Part shown: piece by piece, positions 34,107 to 43,024 of the stretch | How positions within the stretch are numbered: position 1 is the first letter of the stretch | Layout: each line of letters starts with the position of its first letter | Origin: XYD12-FULL-36-8 sp964613805 | GTDB taxonomy: Bacteria; Bacteroidota; Ignavibacteria; Ignavibacteriales; Ignavibacteriaceae | Assembly (NCBI GenBank): GCA_964613805.1 | Contig: CAZTJF010000012.1 | Span: 54,733-118,732, forward strand | DNA length: 64,000 nt | Direction of reading: 5' to 3' | Position numbers and translations under genes: made by a program | Notes under the pieces: model-generated | The model's input: only the letters and a program-made list of their open reading frames with translations | The model's database searches: none | Told to the model about the DNA's origin: nothing

Positions 34107-36722
34107 TTACTTATTAAACACCAATCCAACTCTTTCACTAACATTAACTTTTATTGTATCTCCATCAACAAAATTTCCCGCAAGCAATTCCTGCGAAAGA
34201 GGATTTACAAGATATTTTTGAATTACCCGTTTCAAGGGTCTTGCACCGTAGGTTACATCATAACCAAGCTGTGCGAGCCAATCTTTTGCCTCATCAGAAA
34301 CAGCGAGAGTGATTTCTTTTTCCTTCAGCATTTTCTGAACGCGTTCAAGCTGAATATCAACAATTTGTCGGATTTCTGATTTCATCAATGGCTTGAAAAG
34401 CACAATCTCGTCTATTCTATTCAGAAATTCGGGACGAATAGTTCTTCTTAACAACTCGTGCATTTGCTGGCGTAATTCACCCATCACTTCATCAACATCA
34501 TTCTCATTAAAGAATTCGAGCTTTTCTTGAATGATGTGTGAACCAATGTTTGATGTCATTATAATAATTGCATTTTTGAAATTTACAGTTCTGCCTTGAT
34601 TATCTGTTAATCTGCCATCTTCAAGAACCTGCAGCAAAATGTTAAACACATCGGGGTGCGCTTTTTCAATTTCATCAAGCAGAACAACAGAGTAAGGTCT
34701 TCTGCGAACGGCTTCTGTAAGCTGACCGCCTTCTTCGTAACCAACATATCCGGGAGGTGCTCCAATTAAGCGTGATGTTGAAAACTTTTCCATGTATTCT
34801 GACATATCAATCCGAATCATTGCGTGTTCATCATCGAAAAGTGTTTCTGCAAGTGCGCGGGCAAGTTCAGTTTTACCAACACCTGTTGTTCCTAAAAATA
34901 TGAACGAACCAATGGGGCGATTAGCATCCTGTAAACCCGATCGAGAGCGGCGAATAGCATTAGCAACTGCTGCTACTGCTTCATCTTGTCCCACAACCCG
35001 GTGATGCAAATCATCTTCAAGTCTGAGCAATTTGCTTCTTTCACTTTCAAGCATTTTACTGACCGGAATTCCCGTCCATTTAGAAACAACTTCAGCAATA
35101 TCCTCGGCATCAACTTCTTCCTTTAACATCTTTTTACCTTTTTGCGCATCAGCGAGTTTTTTTGTTTCTTCTTTTAATTGCTTTTCAAGATTGACAATTT
35201 TTCCGTATCGAATTTCAGCAACTTTACCAAGATTACCCTCACGTTCAAAACGTTCAGCCTCGAGCTTAAGATTTTCAATTTCACTTTTCATTGAACGAAT
35301 CTTTTGAATTTTTTCTTTCTCAAGATCCCAATGCATTTTGAGTTTAGTTCTTTCTTCATTCAGTTCGCTTAATTCCTGTTGAAGTTCCTCTAATCGCTTA
35401 GCTGAAGCTTCATCTTTCTCTCTTTTTAATGCTTCTTTTTCAATTTCAAGCTGCTTTACTTTTCGTTCGAGAGTATCAAGCTCTTCAGGCATTGAATCAA
35501 TTTCAATTCTAAGCTTTGAAGCCGCTTCATCAATAAGATCTATCGCTTTATCAGGAAGAAATCTATCAGAGATATATCTATTTGACAATTGCGCAGATGC
35601 AACTATAGCCCCGTCTGTTATTCTTACTCCGTGATGAACCTCATAACGCTCTTTGAGTCCTCGTAAAATAGAAATAGTATCTTCTTCTGATGGTTCACTT
35701 ACCAAAACAGGCTGAAATCTTCTCTCAAGAGCTGCGTCCTTTTCAATATGTTTTTTATACTCGTCTAATGTGGTTGCCCCTATGCAATGAAGTTCTCCTC
35801 TGGCTAATGCGGGTTTCAAAATGTTTGCTGCATCAACCGAGCCTTGTGCAGAGCCTGCCCCAACCAATGTATGCAGTTCATCAATAAACAAAATAATTTC
35901 GCCACTAGATTCCTGAACTTCTTTAATAACCGCATTCATTCGTTCTTCAAATTGACCGCGAAACTGTGTGCCAGCAACCAAAGCTCCCATATCAAGTGCA
36001 ACAATATTTTTTGTTTTTAGATTTTCCGGAACATCCCCGGATACAATTCGATGGGCAATGCCTTCTGCAATAGCAGTCTTCCCAACACCTGGTTCTCCAA
36101 TAAGCACAGGATTATTTTTTGTTCGTCTTGAAAGTACTTGAAGAACTCGACGGATCTCTTCATCTCTTCCAATTACCGGATCGAGCTTTCCCTGTTTAAC
36201 AAGATCATTCAAATCTCTTCCATACTTTTCAAGTGATTGATACGTATCTTCAGGATTTTGAGAAGTTACTCTCTGTGTTCCTCTAACATCTTTAAGTGCG
36301 GCAAGAATATCGTTGTAGGTAATTCCATTATCTCTCAGAAGCTGTCCTGCATTGCCTTTGTCATTAGCAAGAGCAAGCAAAAGATGTTCTGTTGAAACGT
36401 ACTCATCTTTTAAGTTGCGAGCTTCTTCTGCAGCTGTGTCAAACAGCTTTGCAAAATCTTGGCTCATCTGCTGATTAGCCAAGCCCGCTCCACTTACTTT
36501 AGGCATTGATGCTAAAATTTGGTTGACTTTTATTTTAACTGCATTAAAATTGCCGCCGGTTTTTTTGATAATTGATTCAGCAACATTCCCACTTTCCTGA
36601 ACAATTGATGCAAGTAAATGCTCTGGTTCAAGAATTTGGTTATTATAGTTTTGAGCAATCTCAATTGCGGTTTGCAAAATTTCTTGAGCTTTAACTGTTA
36701 GTCTATTAAAATTAAATGACAT
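34107..36722 (-). CDS. clpB: ClpB disaggregase
   Basis: An 871-residue Hsp100 ATPase. N-terminal repeat domain is followed by AAA-1 with Walker A GEPGVGKT, the coiled-coil middle domain (LERKVKQLEIEKEALKRE...), and AAA-2 with Walker A GTTGVGKTELARAL and the sensor region GPALKRVIQ near the C-terminus. It rescues aggregated proteins together with DnaK. It is a single gene. A repeat lies at its 3' end and a leader with repeats lies upstream, before hsp20. Confidence 0.97.
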   Translation of the reverse strand: MSFNFNRLTVKAQEILQTAIEIAQNYNNQILEPEHLLASIVQESGNVAESIIKKTGGNFNAVKIKVNQILASMPKVSGAGLANQQMSQDFAKLFDTAAEEARNLKDEYVSTEHLLLALANDKGNAGQLLRDNGITYNDILAALKDVRGTQRVTSQNPEDTYQSLEKYGRDLNDLVKQGKLDPVIGRDEEIRRVLQVLSRRTKNNPVLIGEPGVGKTAIAEGIAHRIVSGDVPENLKTKNIVALDMGALVAGTQFRGQFEERMNAVIKEVQESSGEIILFIDELHTLVGAGSAQGSVDAANILKPALARGELHCIGATTLDEYKKHIEKDAALERRFQPVLVSEPSEEDTISILRGLKERYEVHHGVRITDGAIVASAQLSNRYISDRFLPDKAIDLIDEAASKLRIEIDSMPEELDTLERKVKQLEIEKEALKREKDEASAKRLEELQQELSELNEERTKLKMHWDLEKEKIQKIRSMKSEIENLKLEAERFEREGNLGKVAEIRYGKIVNLEKQLKEETKKLADAQKGKKMLKEEVDAEDIAEVVSKWTGIPVSKMLESERSKLLRLEDDLHHRVVGQDEAVAAVANAIRRSRSGLQDANRPIGSFIFLGTTGVGKTELARALAETLFDDEHAMIRIDMSEYMEKFSTSRLIGAPPGYVGYEEGGQLTEAVRRRPYSVVLLDEIEKAHPDVFNILLQVLEDGRLTDNQGRTVNFKNAIIIMTSNIGSHIIQEKLEFFNENDVDEVMGELRQQMHELLRRTIRPEFLNRIDEIVLFKPLMKSEIRQIVDIQLERVQKMLKEKEITLAVSDEAKDWLAQLGYDVTYGARPLKRVIQKYLVNPLSQELLAGNFVDGDTIKVNVSERVGLVFNK

Positions 36723-36765
36723 GATTTATTTTCTTTCTAAATCTTTCTTCGAATCTAAAATAATT

Positions 36766-36877
36766 TGGACTAAAGTCCATCAGGGTTTAAGCTTTCCACC
36801 AACCCCAGACTTTCATATAGTGATGAATATGCCAAAGTCTGGGATTATTAGATATAGACAAACTTTGGCTTTAGCCA
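36766..36877. repeat. nested palindromic repeat (CCCAGACTTT type)
   Basis: Three nested stems: TGGACT-AA-AGTCCA (36766-36779), CCCAGACTTT with AAAGTCTGGG (36804-36813 and 36834-36843, 20-base loop), and TGGCT-TT-AGCCA (36866-36877). It lies between clpB and hsp20. This composite looks like a dispersed mobile palindrome family, seen here in one copy. Confidence 0.55.
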
Positions 36878-36905
36878 CATTTTAAACACTAAATTTTTTA
36901 ATACG

Positions 36906-36933
36906 AAAAAGGGTAACCAGATTACGGTTACCC
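36906..36933 (-). terminator. terminator of hsp20
   Basis: GGGTAACC (36911-36918) pairs with GGTTACCC (36926-36933), 7-base loop, followed on the minus strand by five T residues. It lies about 90 bases downstream of the hsp20 stop. Confidence 0.8.
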
Positions 36934-36950
36934 TTCTCCAAAAATTCATA

Positions 36951-37010
36951 GTGGTCATGAACCAGTTCATACCGAACTGTTCTTGTCACGAAGTGGTTCG
37001 TGACAACCAT
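36951..37010. repeat. tandem palindrome (ATGAAC and TTGTCACGAA)
   Basis: Two perfect stems in tandem: ATGAAC-CA-GTTCAT (36957-36970) and TTGTCACGAA-GTGG-TTCGTGACAA (36983-37006). The words GAACCAGTTC, CGAACTGTTC and GTGGTTCGTGAC echo each other. It lies between hsp20 and its terminator. Confidence 0.5.
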
Positions 37011-37020
37011 GCTGCTTTAC

Positions 37021-37482
37021 TTACTTGATTTTTATCTCAAGCTCTTTAGGTTTTGCTTCTTCTGCTTTTGGAACAGTTACTGTAAGCTGTCCATCTTTGA
37101 ATTCGGCCTCAATTTTATCTTCTTTAACTTGCTGAGGAAGAGTAAATGATCTGTAATATCTGCCATAAACTCTCTCAACTCTATGGAATTTGGAGTCTTT
37201 CGTTTCCTTTTCCTGTTTTCTCTCACCGCTAATCGAAAGTTGACCATCGGCATAAGATACTTTTACGTCGGCTTTTGAAACACCGGGAAGATCAAGCATT
37301 ACAAAGTAATTGTCTTTATCTTCCTTAATATCGGTGAGCGGCATCCAAACAGCATTTTCGTATTCGCTGTTAGAATCAGATTCCGATGACCCAACTCTTT
37401 TACCAAAGACATTGAACAGCTTATTGAACTCTCGTTCCATATTTAACAATTCCCGCGAGGGATTCCATCTTACTATTGACAT
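37021..37482 (-). CDS. Hsp20 small heat-shock protein
   Basis: A 153-residue alpha-crystallin-domain protein: WMPLTDIKEDKDNYFVMLDLPGVSKADVKVSYADGQLSISGERKQE, a dimer-forming strand, and a C-terminal tail ending LEIKIK (an I/L-x-I/L motif). It binds unfolding proteins without ATP. The start is preceded by AAGGAGGT. A sigma-54-like promoter is possible (37520-37535), which would be unusual for a heat-shock gene. It lies upstream of clpB on the same strand, separated by repeats and a terminator. Confidence 0.95.
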   Translation of the reverse strand: MSIVRWNPSRELLNMEREFNKLFNVFGKRVGSSESDSNSEYENAVWMPLTDIKEDKDNYFVMLDLPGVSKADVKVSYADGQLSISGERKQEKETKDSKFHRVERVYGRYYRSFTLPQQVKEDKIEAEFKDGQLTVTVPKAEEAKPKELEIKIK

Positions 37483-37936
37483 TTTAACCTCCTTATTTTA
37501 TTAATTACAATATATCTAAAACAATTATTGTGCCAATTGTGGTGTTCTGTTAATTCATTTAATTATAATGAATTATGAGCACGCACATAAAATTAAATTG
37601 CGACAAATATCCTAATATGTTTGTCATTATTGCAAACGGTTGCCAAAAAGATTTTTTGATCTGCCAATTCATCTTAGTTTACTATTAAACGAGAAAAACA
37701 TTATTTAACTATCTGCAATAACAGTTATTAGATACGCTGCTCTTAAGAAACTTGCTGCTAATTAAAAAATTATTTAGTTTACTTTTGGATAATTTTACGG
37801 GTATAGATAAATCTTAATAAAGTATGTTAATACTGGACAATGTCAATCCCTCGTTATATGATAGCGGTAGATATAGGTTGTATAACTATTTTTTACAATT
37901 TAATTCGCTTACTAGCGGAAAGAAAGGAGGTGCCCT
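37483..37936. other. intergenic region with divergent promoters
   Basis: This 454-base AT-rich gap separates hsp20 (minus) from the T9SS protein at 37937 (plus). It has a possible sigma-54 element at 37520-37535 and a strong AAAGGAGGTG ribosome binding site just before 37937. The open frame at 37840-38022 lacks a site and is judged spurious. Confidence 0.5.
37520..37535 (-). promoter_or_regulatory. sigma-54-like promoter of hsp20
   Basis: On the minus strand TGGCAC-AATAA-TTGTT matches the -24/-12 layout (GG and the second element ten bases apart), but the second dinucleotide is GT instead of GC. It is about 38 bases upstream of the hsp20 start, with AAGGAGG in between. Confidence 0.35.
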
Positions 37937-38842
37937 ATGGCACGATATATTATCATAGTGGCAATTCTCCTTATAGGATTGTCACTCAGCGCCCAAACGC
38001 AAACAAACCTATCTTTATATAATGTAAATAATTGGAATTTACTCGGAACAGATCCTCAATGGTACGACACAAATAATACAGGAATGGCGCTGCTTCCAAG
38101 TCAAGAAAATCCAACAGATTCCGTACAACTATTTCAGCAATACGGAAATACGGGACGACTTGGAAATGGATGGGTTGCGGGGTTCTTCTGGATAAGACGA
38201 ATTCTCACAGCCCCCCAATTCGTACGACCTGAATATGTTTTACTGGATATACAGACAAGGTCATATGTTTTTGTCCAACAGCTTGGAATTGGTGTAGTAT
38301 TTGCAGATACAACAGTTGGATCAAGTTTCACGTGGAACTATGCAGAACTCAATCCAGATTGGTACACATTCAAACTTTATACAGGTGGTATGATAGTGCA
38401 ATACGTCCATAGAATGACGATTGAATTTCTTTTATACGCACCAGATTCAACATACATAGGACTTGAAATTTTGTGCAACAATATGAGATTTATATATCCA
38501 AATGGAGACACACTACTCGTTGACCCATTCCAATATACATTTCCGTCAGGAATTGTGAATGAGCTCCCCGGGATTCCAGATGGATTTATTCTGTATCAGA
38601 ACTATCCAAATCCATTCAATCCGAGTACAAAGATCCGATATGAGATTCAGGAGCCGGGTAACGTCAAACTCTCTGTGTTTTCTCTCCTTGGAGAGAAAAT
38701 TATGGGTCTGATTGACCAATTCCAAAACACAGGAATCTATGAAGCGGAGTTTTCTCCAAAAAACCTCGCTTCAGGAACGTACATCTATATATTGCAGACT
38801 GATAAATTCAGTTTGAAACGGAAATTGATTTTATTAAAATAG
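37937..38842 (+). CDS. secreted protein with T9SS sorting domain
   Basis: A 301-residue exported protein (signal peptide to about residue 20). Residues 20-205 are a beta-rich unknown domain (LLDIQTRSYVFVQQLGIG, NPDWYTFKLYTGGMIVQYVHRMTIEF). The C-terminal ~85 residues form a T9SS sorting domain starting NYPNPFNPSTKIRYEI and ending FSLKRKLILLK. It is probably delivered to the cell surface. AAAGGAGGTG precedes the ATG, an exceptionally strong ribosome binding site, so it may be highly made. It is not in an operon with its neighbours. Confidence 0.8.
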   Translation: MARYIIIVAILLIGLSLSAQTQTNLSLYNVNNWNLLGTDPQWYDTNNTGMALLPSQENPTDSVQLFQQYGNTGRLGNGWVAGFFWIRRILTAPQFVRPEYVLLDIQTRSYVFVQQLGIGVVFADTTVGSSFTWNYAELNPDWYTFKLYTGGMIVQYVHRMTIEFLLYAPDSTYIGLEILCNNMRFIYPNGDTLLVDPFQYTFPSGIVNELPGIPDGFILYQNYPNPFNPSTKIRYEIQEPGNVKLSVFSLLGEKIMGLIDQFQNTGIYEAEFSPKNLASGTYIYILQTDKFSLKRKLILLK

Positions 38843-39001
38843 AACTACGACAAACACTGCGGCTCTTCTGAACGCGGCTTAAACAGCCCTTATCAAACAA
38901 CCATCATATCTTAAAACTCCCTTTTACAAAAGTTCGCTCGGCTGACCAATTCAATTGTTAAACGGTTATTATTTGTTTATTTTTGTCGTCCAATTTTTAA
39001 A

Positions 39002-40366
39002 ATGTTTCATCCTTTATTAGACGACTCAATAACAGCAATCGCAACCCCAACCGGTGTGGGCGCATTGGCGATTATCAGAATTAGCGGAAGCAGTTCAATC
39101 TCAGTTGCAGATGCCATTTTCAAGGGTAAAAAGCGTGTTACAGAAGTAAGTTCACACACCGTTCATTATGGAAAAGTCGTTGACGATCAAAATGACTTAC
39201 TGGTTGATGATGTTCTATTGACCATCTTTAAAGCTCCCAATTCCTATACTGGTGAAGATTTGGTTGAGATTAGCTGCCATGGCAATCCGCTCATCGCACA
39301 AAAAATAATTGATCTTATTCTTACGAAGGGTATTCGAATTGCTGAACCGGGCGAGTTTACAAAACGTGCCTTTTTGAACAACAAAATTGACCTTGCACAA
39401 GCTGAGGCAGTTGTAGATGTTATCTCTTCAAGGACTGACGCTTCACTTCGAGGGGCTAGAAATCAGCTTGACGGTCTTCTATCAAAAAACGTTGCGGTTT
39501 TGAGGCAATCGCTGCTCGATACTTTATCGTTTTTAGAGCTCGAACTTGATTTTGCAGAAGAAGACGTTGAATTTGTTGCTCGGGGTGAATTGGTTAGTAA
39601 GATTGAGTCCGTAACCCAAAACATTGATGATTTGCTGGAAACTTACTCCTTCGGTAGAGTAATTAGGGATGGGGTGAATGTTGCAATCGTTGGAAAACCT
39701 AATGTTGGGAAGTCTTCGTTGCTCAATTATTTGTTAAAAGAAGCTCGTGCAATTGTTAGCCATATTCCCGGTACCACAAGGGATGTAATTCGAGAAGAAA
39801 TATCAATTGACGGTATTCTTTTTAAGCTTCATGATACTGCTGGGATAAGATATTCTGAAGATCTAATCGAAATCGAAGGAGTAAAGCGCAGCAATGAGGC
39901 AATAATTAATTCAGATCTTGTTTTATTCGTTAATGAGGTTGAACATGAATTTTCTAAGGAATTGTACGAAGATCTGCTTGCCTTAACAAAAAAAGAAAGA
40001 ATAATTCCTATCCTCAATAAAATTGATCTTGCAACTGACACGGTCAAATTTAAGGGGGCGAAAATTTCGGCGAAAACCGGCCAGGGAATAACCGAATTGA
40101 TTGATCTTATGAAAAAATCTGCGCTGGGCAGTGCTAATTATTCTGAAAAATCAGCCGTTATTTCGAATGTTCGACATTTTAGTTGTTTAAGCTCAGCAAA
40201 GGAAAGTCTTGTTTCGGCTCATTCAGCGGTAAACCAAGACCTAAGCGGCGAATTTATTGCAATCGATATAAGAAAAGCCATTGATGCGTTAGGCGAAATC
40301 ATTGGTGAAGTTACGTCCGAGGATGTCCTTAATAATATTTTTTCAAAATTCTGTATTGGAAAGTAA
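39002..40366 (+). CDS. mnmE: tRNA modification GTPase MnmE
   Basis: A 454-residue protein that, with MnmG, makes the cmnm5 group on U34 of tRNAs. N-terminal folate-binding domain begins IAAIATPTGVGALAIIRISGS. The GTPase domain is inserted near residue 215 (GKPNVGKSSLLN, DTAGIR, NKID), and the conserved C-terminal CIGK motif that ends the family is present. It is followed by mnmG after a 76-base gap containing parS-like sites. Confidence 0.97.
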   Translation: MFHPLLDDSITAIATPTGVGALAIIRISGSSSISVADAIFKGKKRVTEVSSHTVHYGKVVDDQNDLLVDDVLLTIFKAPNSYTGEDLVEISCHGNPLIAQKIIDLILTKGIRIAEPGEFTKRAFLNNKIDLAQAEAVVDVISSRTDASLRGARNQLDGLLSKNVAVLRQSLLDTLSFLELELDFAEEDVEFVARGELVSKIESVTQNIDDLLETYSFGRVIRDGVNVAIVGKPNVGKSSLLNYLLKEARAIVSHIPGTTRDVIREEISIDGILFKLHDTAGIRYSEDLIEIEGVKRSNEAIINSDLVLFVNEVEHEFSKELYEDLLALTKKERIIPILNKIDLATDTVKFKGAKISAKTGQGITELIDLMKKSALGSANYSEKSAVISNVRHFSCLSSAKESLVSAHSAVNQDLSGEFIAIDIRKAIDALGEIIGEVTSEDVLNNIFSKFCIGK

Positions 40367-40370
40367 GTTT

Positions 40371-40386
40371 AGTTTCACGTGAAAAT
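40371..40386. promoter_or_regulatory. parS-like site 1
   Basis: The core TTTCACGTGAAA is a perfect palindrome identical to the central 12 bases of the bacterial parS consensus TGTTTCACGTGAAACA; flanks AG...AT give about 13 of 16 matches. It lies just after mnmE. ParB would bind here to organise the origin; no parAB genes are in this window. Confidence 0.6.
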
Positions 40387-40415
40387 TCTTGACAACGTGT
40401 TGTCGGATCTATCAG

Positions 40416-40431
40416 TGTTTCATGTGAAACC
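40416..40431. promoter_or_regulatory. parS-like site 2
   Basis: TGTTTCATGTGAAACC matches the parS consensus in 14 of 16 positions. It lies 30 bases from site 1 and 12 bases before mnmG. The pair in one short gap is good evidence for a functional segregation region near the origin. Confidence 0.7.
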
Positions 40432-40442
40432 ATTTAATTGAT

Positions 40443-42329
40443 ATGAATAAGAAGTTCGATATAATTGTCATAGGTGGCGGACATGCTGGCATAGAAGCCG
40501 CTCGTGCCGGTGCAAAAATGGGTTGTGATGTGGCGTTAATCACAATGGACAAACATGCCCTTGGCCGAATGTCTTGCAACCCCGCTATTGGTGGAACCGC
40601 AAAAGGTCATTTAGTTCGAGAGATTGATGCTCTCGGTGGAATAATGGCGGGTATTGCTGATCGCACTGGAATTCAATTCCGAATGCTTAACCGATCAAAG
40701 GGACCTGCTGTTTGGTCTCCACGGTGTCAATCAGACAGAAAACTTTATTCGGCTGAGGCATATAATGTTATTTCAACTACATATGGAATTCAAATACTTG
40801 TGGATTCGGTTGTTGAAATAGTTGCCGAGAACGGCAAGGCAATTGGAATTCTAACAACATCCGGAGAATTTATCTCTGGTAAAGCCGTTGTGCTTTCCTC
40901 AGGAACTTTCCTAAATGGAAAAATGCATACTGGTTTTGTTTCTACAACAGGGGGGCGTTATGGTGAGCAGCCATCGGTTGGAATAACAGAATCTTTAGCT
41001 CATCTTGGTTTTACTTCCGCCAGACTAAAAACCGGAACACCGCCAAGACTTAACAAAAATACAATTAATTGGGGAATTCTTGAAGAGCAATCTGGGGATA
41101 ATTCGCCACAACCTTTTTCTTATAGAACTGATAAAGGTGTGTTTCCGTTATTACCTCAAGTAAGCTGCCACATCACACACACAAACGATTCCGTTCACAG
41201 GATTTTGGAAAAGGGTTTCGATAAATCTCCAATGTTCACAGGGCTAATCAAGGGCGTTGGTCCAAGGTACTGCCCATCAATTGAGGATAAAATTGTTCGG
41301 TTTTCAGAAAAAAAACAGCATCAACTATTCCTTGAACCAGAGGGATTAGATAGCGATCAAATTTATTTAAATGGATTCTCAACCTCCCTGCCGGCCGAAA
41401 TTCAATTTGAAGCCCTAAGAAAAATTCGTGGTCTTGAAAATGTAGAAATGGTTCGTCCTGGTTATGCTGTGGAGTACGATTACTTTCCACCCCATCAGGT
41501 TGATCTTACGTTAGAAACAAAAAAGATCTCCGGGCTTTATTTTGCCGGACAGATAAATGGAACTTCGGGTTATGAGGAAGCTGCTGCCCAGGGACTGATT
41601 GCTGGAATAAATGCTGCGGCTAAAATTATTGGCAAGCCCGAGTTAGTAATCAAGCGAAATGAGGCATACATCGGCGTTTTAATTGATGATTTAGTAAATA
41701 AATCAACAGATGAACCCTACAGAATGTTCACTTCACGCGCTGAGTACCGGCTTTTACTTCGTCAAGATAATGCTGATAGAAGATTGTTGAAATTTGGTTA
41801 TGAATATGGTCTAATAGATAAGTTGCTATACGATGAGCTAAATGAAAGAGAGATATTCATTTCTACGGCAATTGAGTTTTGCAATACTACGAAAATTCAT
41901 GCACGAGTTATTAACGACCATTTTGCGGAAAGATCGTTGCCAGAGATTGATTCCTCCGAAAGTATTTCAAAATTGTGCAAACGCCCGGAAATTAGTTTGT
42001 CCGAAATTTTAAAATATGTTAATACAACCGAAGAAAATAAATTTTTCGCTAAAAAATTAAAGGACAACCCATTAGTCCTTGAACAGGTTGAAATAGAAAT
42101 AAAGTATGAGGGATATCTTAAACGACAAGATGATATGATCAAAAAATTAGAAAGATATGAATCAACTCATATTCCTTTAACATTAAACTATCTAAATATA
42201 AAAGCTCTTTCTACGGAAGGAAGAGAAAAATTAAACAAAATTAAGCCGCGGTCTTTGGGTCAAGCATTACGTATATCGGGCGTAACTCATTCAGATATCG
42301 CGGTATTATTGGTATATTTACGGAGGTAA
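40443..42329 (+). CDS. mnmG: tRNA uridine-34 modification enzyme MnmG
   Basis: A 628-residue FAD-dependent partner of MnmE. N-terminal dinucleotide site IIVIGGGHAGIEAARAGAKMGCDVALIT, then RMSCNPAIGGTAKGHLVREIDALGG, and the C-terminal four-helix part ending SDIAVLLVYLRR that docks MnmE. It makes 5-carboxymethylaminomethyluridine from methylenetetrahydrofolate and glycine. It is followed closely by rsmG. Confidence 0.98.
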   Translation: MNKKFDIIVIGGGHAGIEAARAGAKMGCDVALITMDKHALGRMSCNPAIGGTAKGHLVREIDALGGIMAGIADRTGIQFRMLNRSKGPAVWSPRCQSDRKLYSAEAYNVISTTYGIQILVDSVVEIVAENGKAIGILTTSGEFISGKAVVLSSGTFLNGKMHTGFVSTTGGRYGEQPSVGITESLAHLGFTSARLKTGTPPRLNKNTINWGILEEQSGDNSPQPFSYRTDKGVFPLLPQVSCHITHTNDSVHRILEKGFDKSPMFTGLIKGVGPRYCPSIEDKIVRFSEKKQHQLFLEPEGLDSDQIYLNGFSTSLPAEIQFEALRKIRGLENVEMVRPGYAVEYDYFPPHQVDLTLETKKISGLYFAGQINGTSGYEEAAAQGLIAGINAAAKIIGKPELVIKRNEAYIGVLIDDLVNKSTDEPYRMFTSRAEYRLLLRQDNADRRLLKFGYEYGLIDKLLYDELNEREIFISTAIEFCNTTKIHARVINDHFAERSLPEIDSSESISKLCKRPEISLSEILKYVNTTEENKFFAKKLKDNPLVLEQVEIEIKYEGYLKRQDDMIKKLERYESTHIPLTLNYLNIKALSTEGREKLNKIKPRSLGQALRISGVTHSDIAVLLVYLRR

Positions 42330-42340
42330 TTTCAGTAATT

Positions 42341-43024
42341 ATGATTGACGTTCAAGAAAAGTATATTAAACAGCTTACCTCTCTGAACTGGGAAAACGGC
42401 TCCAACCCCGAGGCAACCAAAGTGGAGCGCCTTGCGTTTTTTGCAAGCTTGGTCGCAGAAAAAAATGATTCGTTGAACCTTATTTCCCGCCGCGATGTTG
42501 ATTCAATAATTGAAAATCACATTTTTATTTCGTCACTGATTACTAAATACATCCCCGAAAAATGCAATTATTTTCTTGATATAGGAACCGGCGGCGGTTT
42601 TCCCGGGATTCCTCTCGCCATCATGCGTCCAGAAATGCGCGGAGTTCTGGTGGATTCAACGAAAAAGAAAATCGAGGCGGTTCGGGAATTTGTACATAAA
42701 TTAAAGCTGGGTAATGTTAGGGTTGAAAACGATCGTGTTGAAAGCCCTGAATTTATTGCAAAGCATTCTCAAAGTTTTGATTTGGTAATAAGTAGAGCAA
42801 CCGTTCCTCTTATCATTTTACTGAGATATTCGCTGCCATTGGTTAAAGAAAAAGCATTTGTGGCTGCAATGAAGGGCGGCGATTTGGAGGAAGAGTATCA
42901 GAAAGCCGAACTCAAATATAAATCTTGTATAAAAAAATCCACCACATTTGAATTGGCTTATAAACCATCTAACCTCAGAAACAAAAAAGGGAAAAAGCTG
43001 ATATTGCTGGAGATCAATAAGTGA
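42341..43024 (+). CDS. rsmG: 16S rRNA (guanine-527-N7) methyltransferase RsmG
   Basis: A 227-residue SAM-dependent methyltransferase of the GidB family with motif I FLDIGTGGGFPGIPLAI and downstream VISRATVPL. It methylates G527 of 16S rRNA, a site whose loss can affect streptomycin sensitivity. It starts 11 bases after mnmG and overlaps murQ by four bases (GTGA), so the genes probably form an operon. Confidence 0.95.
   Translation: MIDVQEKYIKQLTSLNWENGSNPEATKVERLAFFASLVAEKNDSLNLISRRDVDSIIENHIFISSLITKYIPEKCNYFLDIGTGGGFPGIPLAIMRPEMRGVLVDSTKKKIEAVREFVHKLKLGNVRVENDRVESPEFIAKHSQSFDLVISRATVPLIILLRYSLPLVKEKAFVAAMKGGDLEEEYQKAELKYKSCIKKSTTFELAYKPSNLRNKKGKKLILLEINK

Noticed and set aside
37840..38022. 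60-codon frame overlapping the T9SS protein start
   Set aside because: It lacks a ribosome binding site and overlaps a gene with a far better one.
40391..40404. GACAAC-GT-GTTGTC palindrome between the two parS-like sites
   Set aside because: It overlaps a possible -35 TTGACA and is short; it is not strong enough to call an operator.
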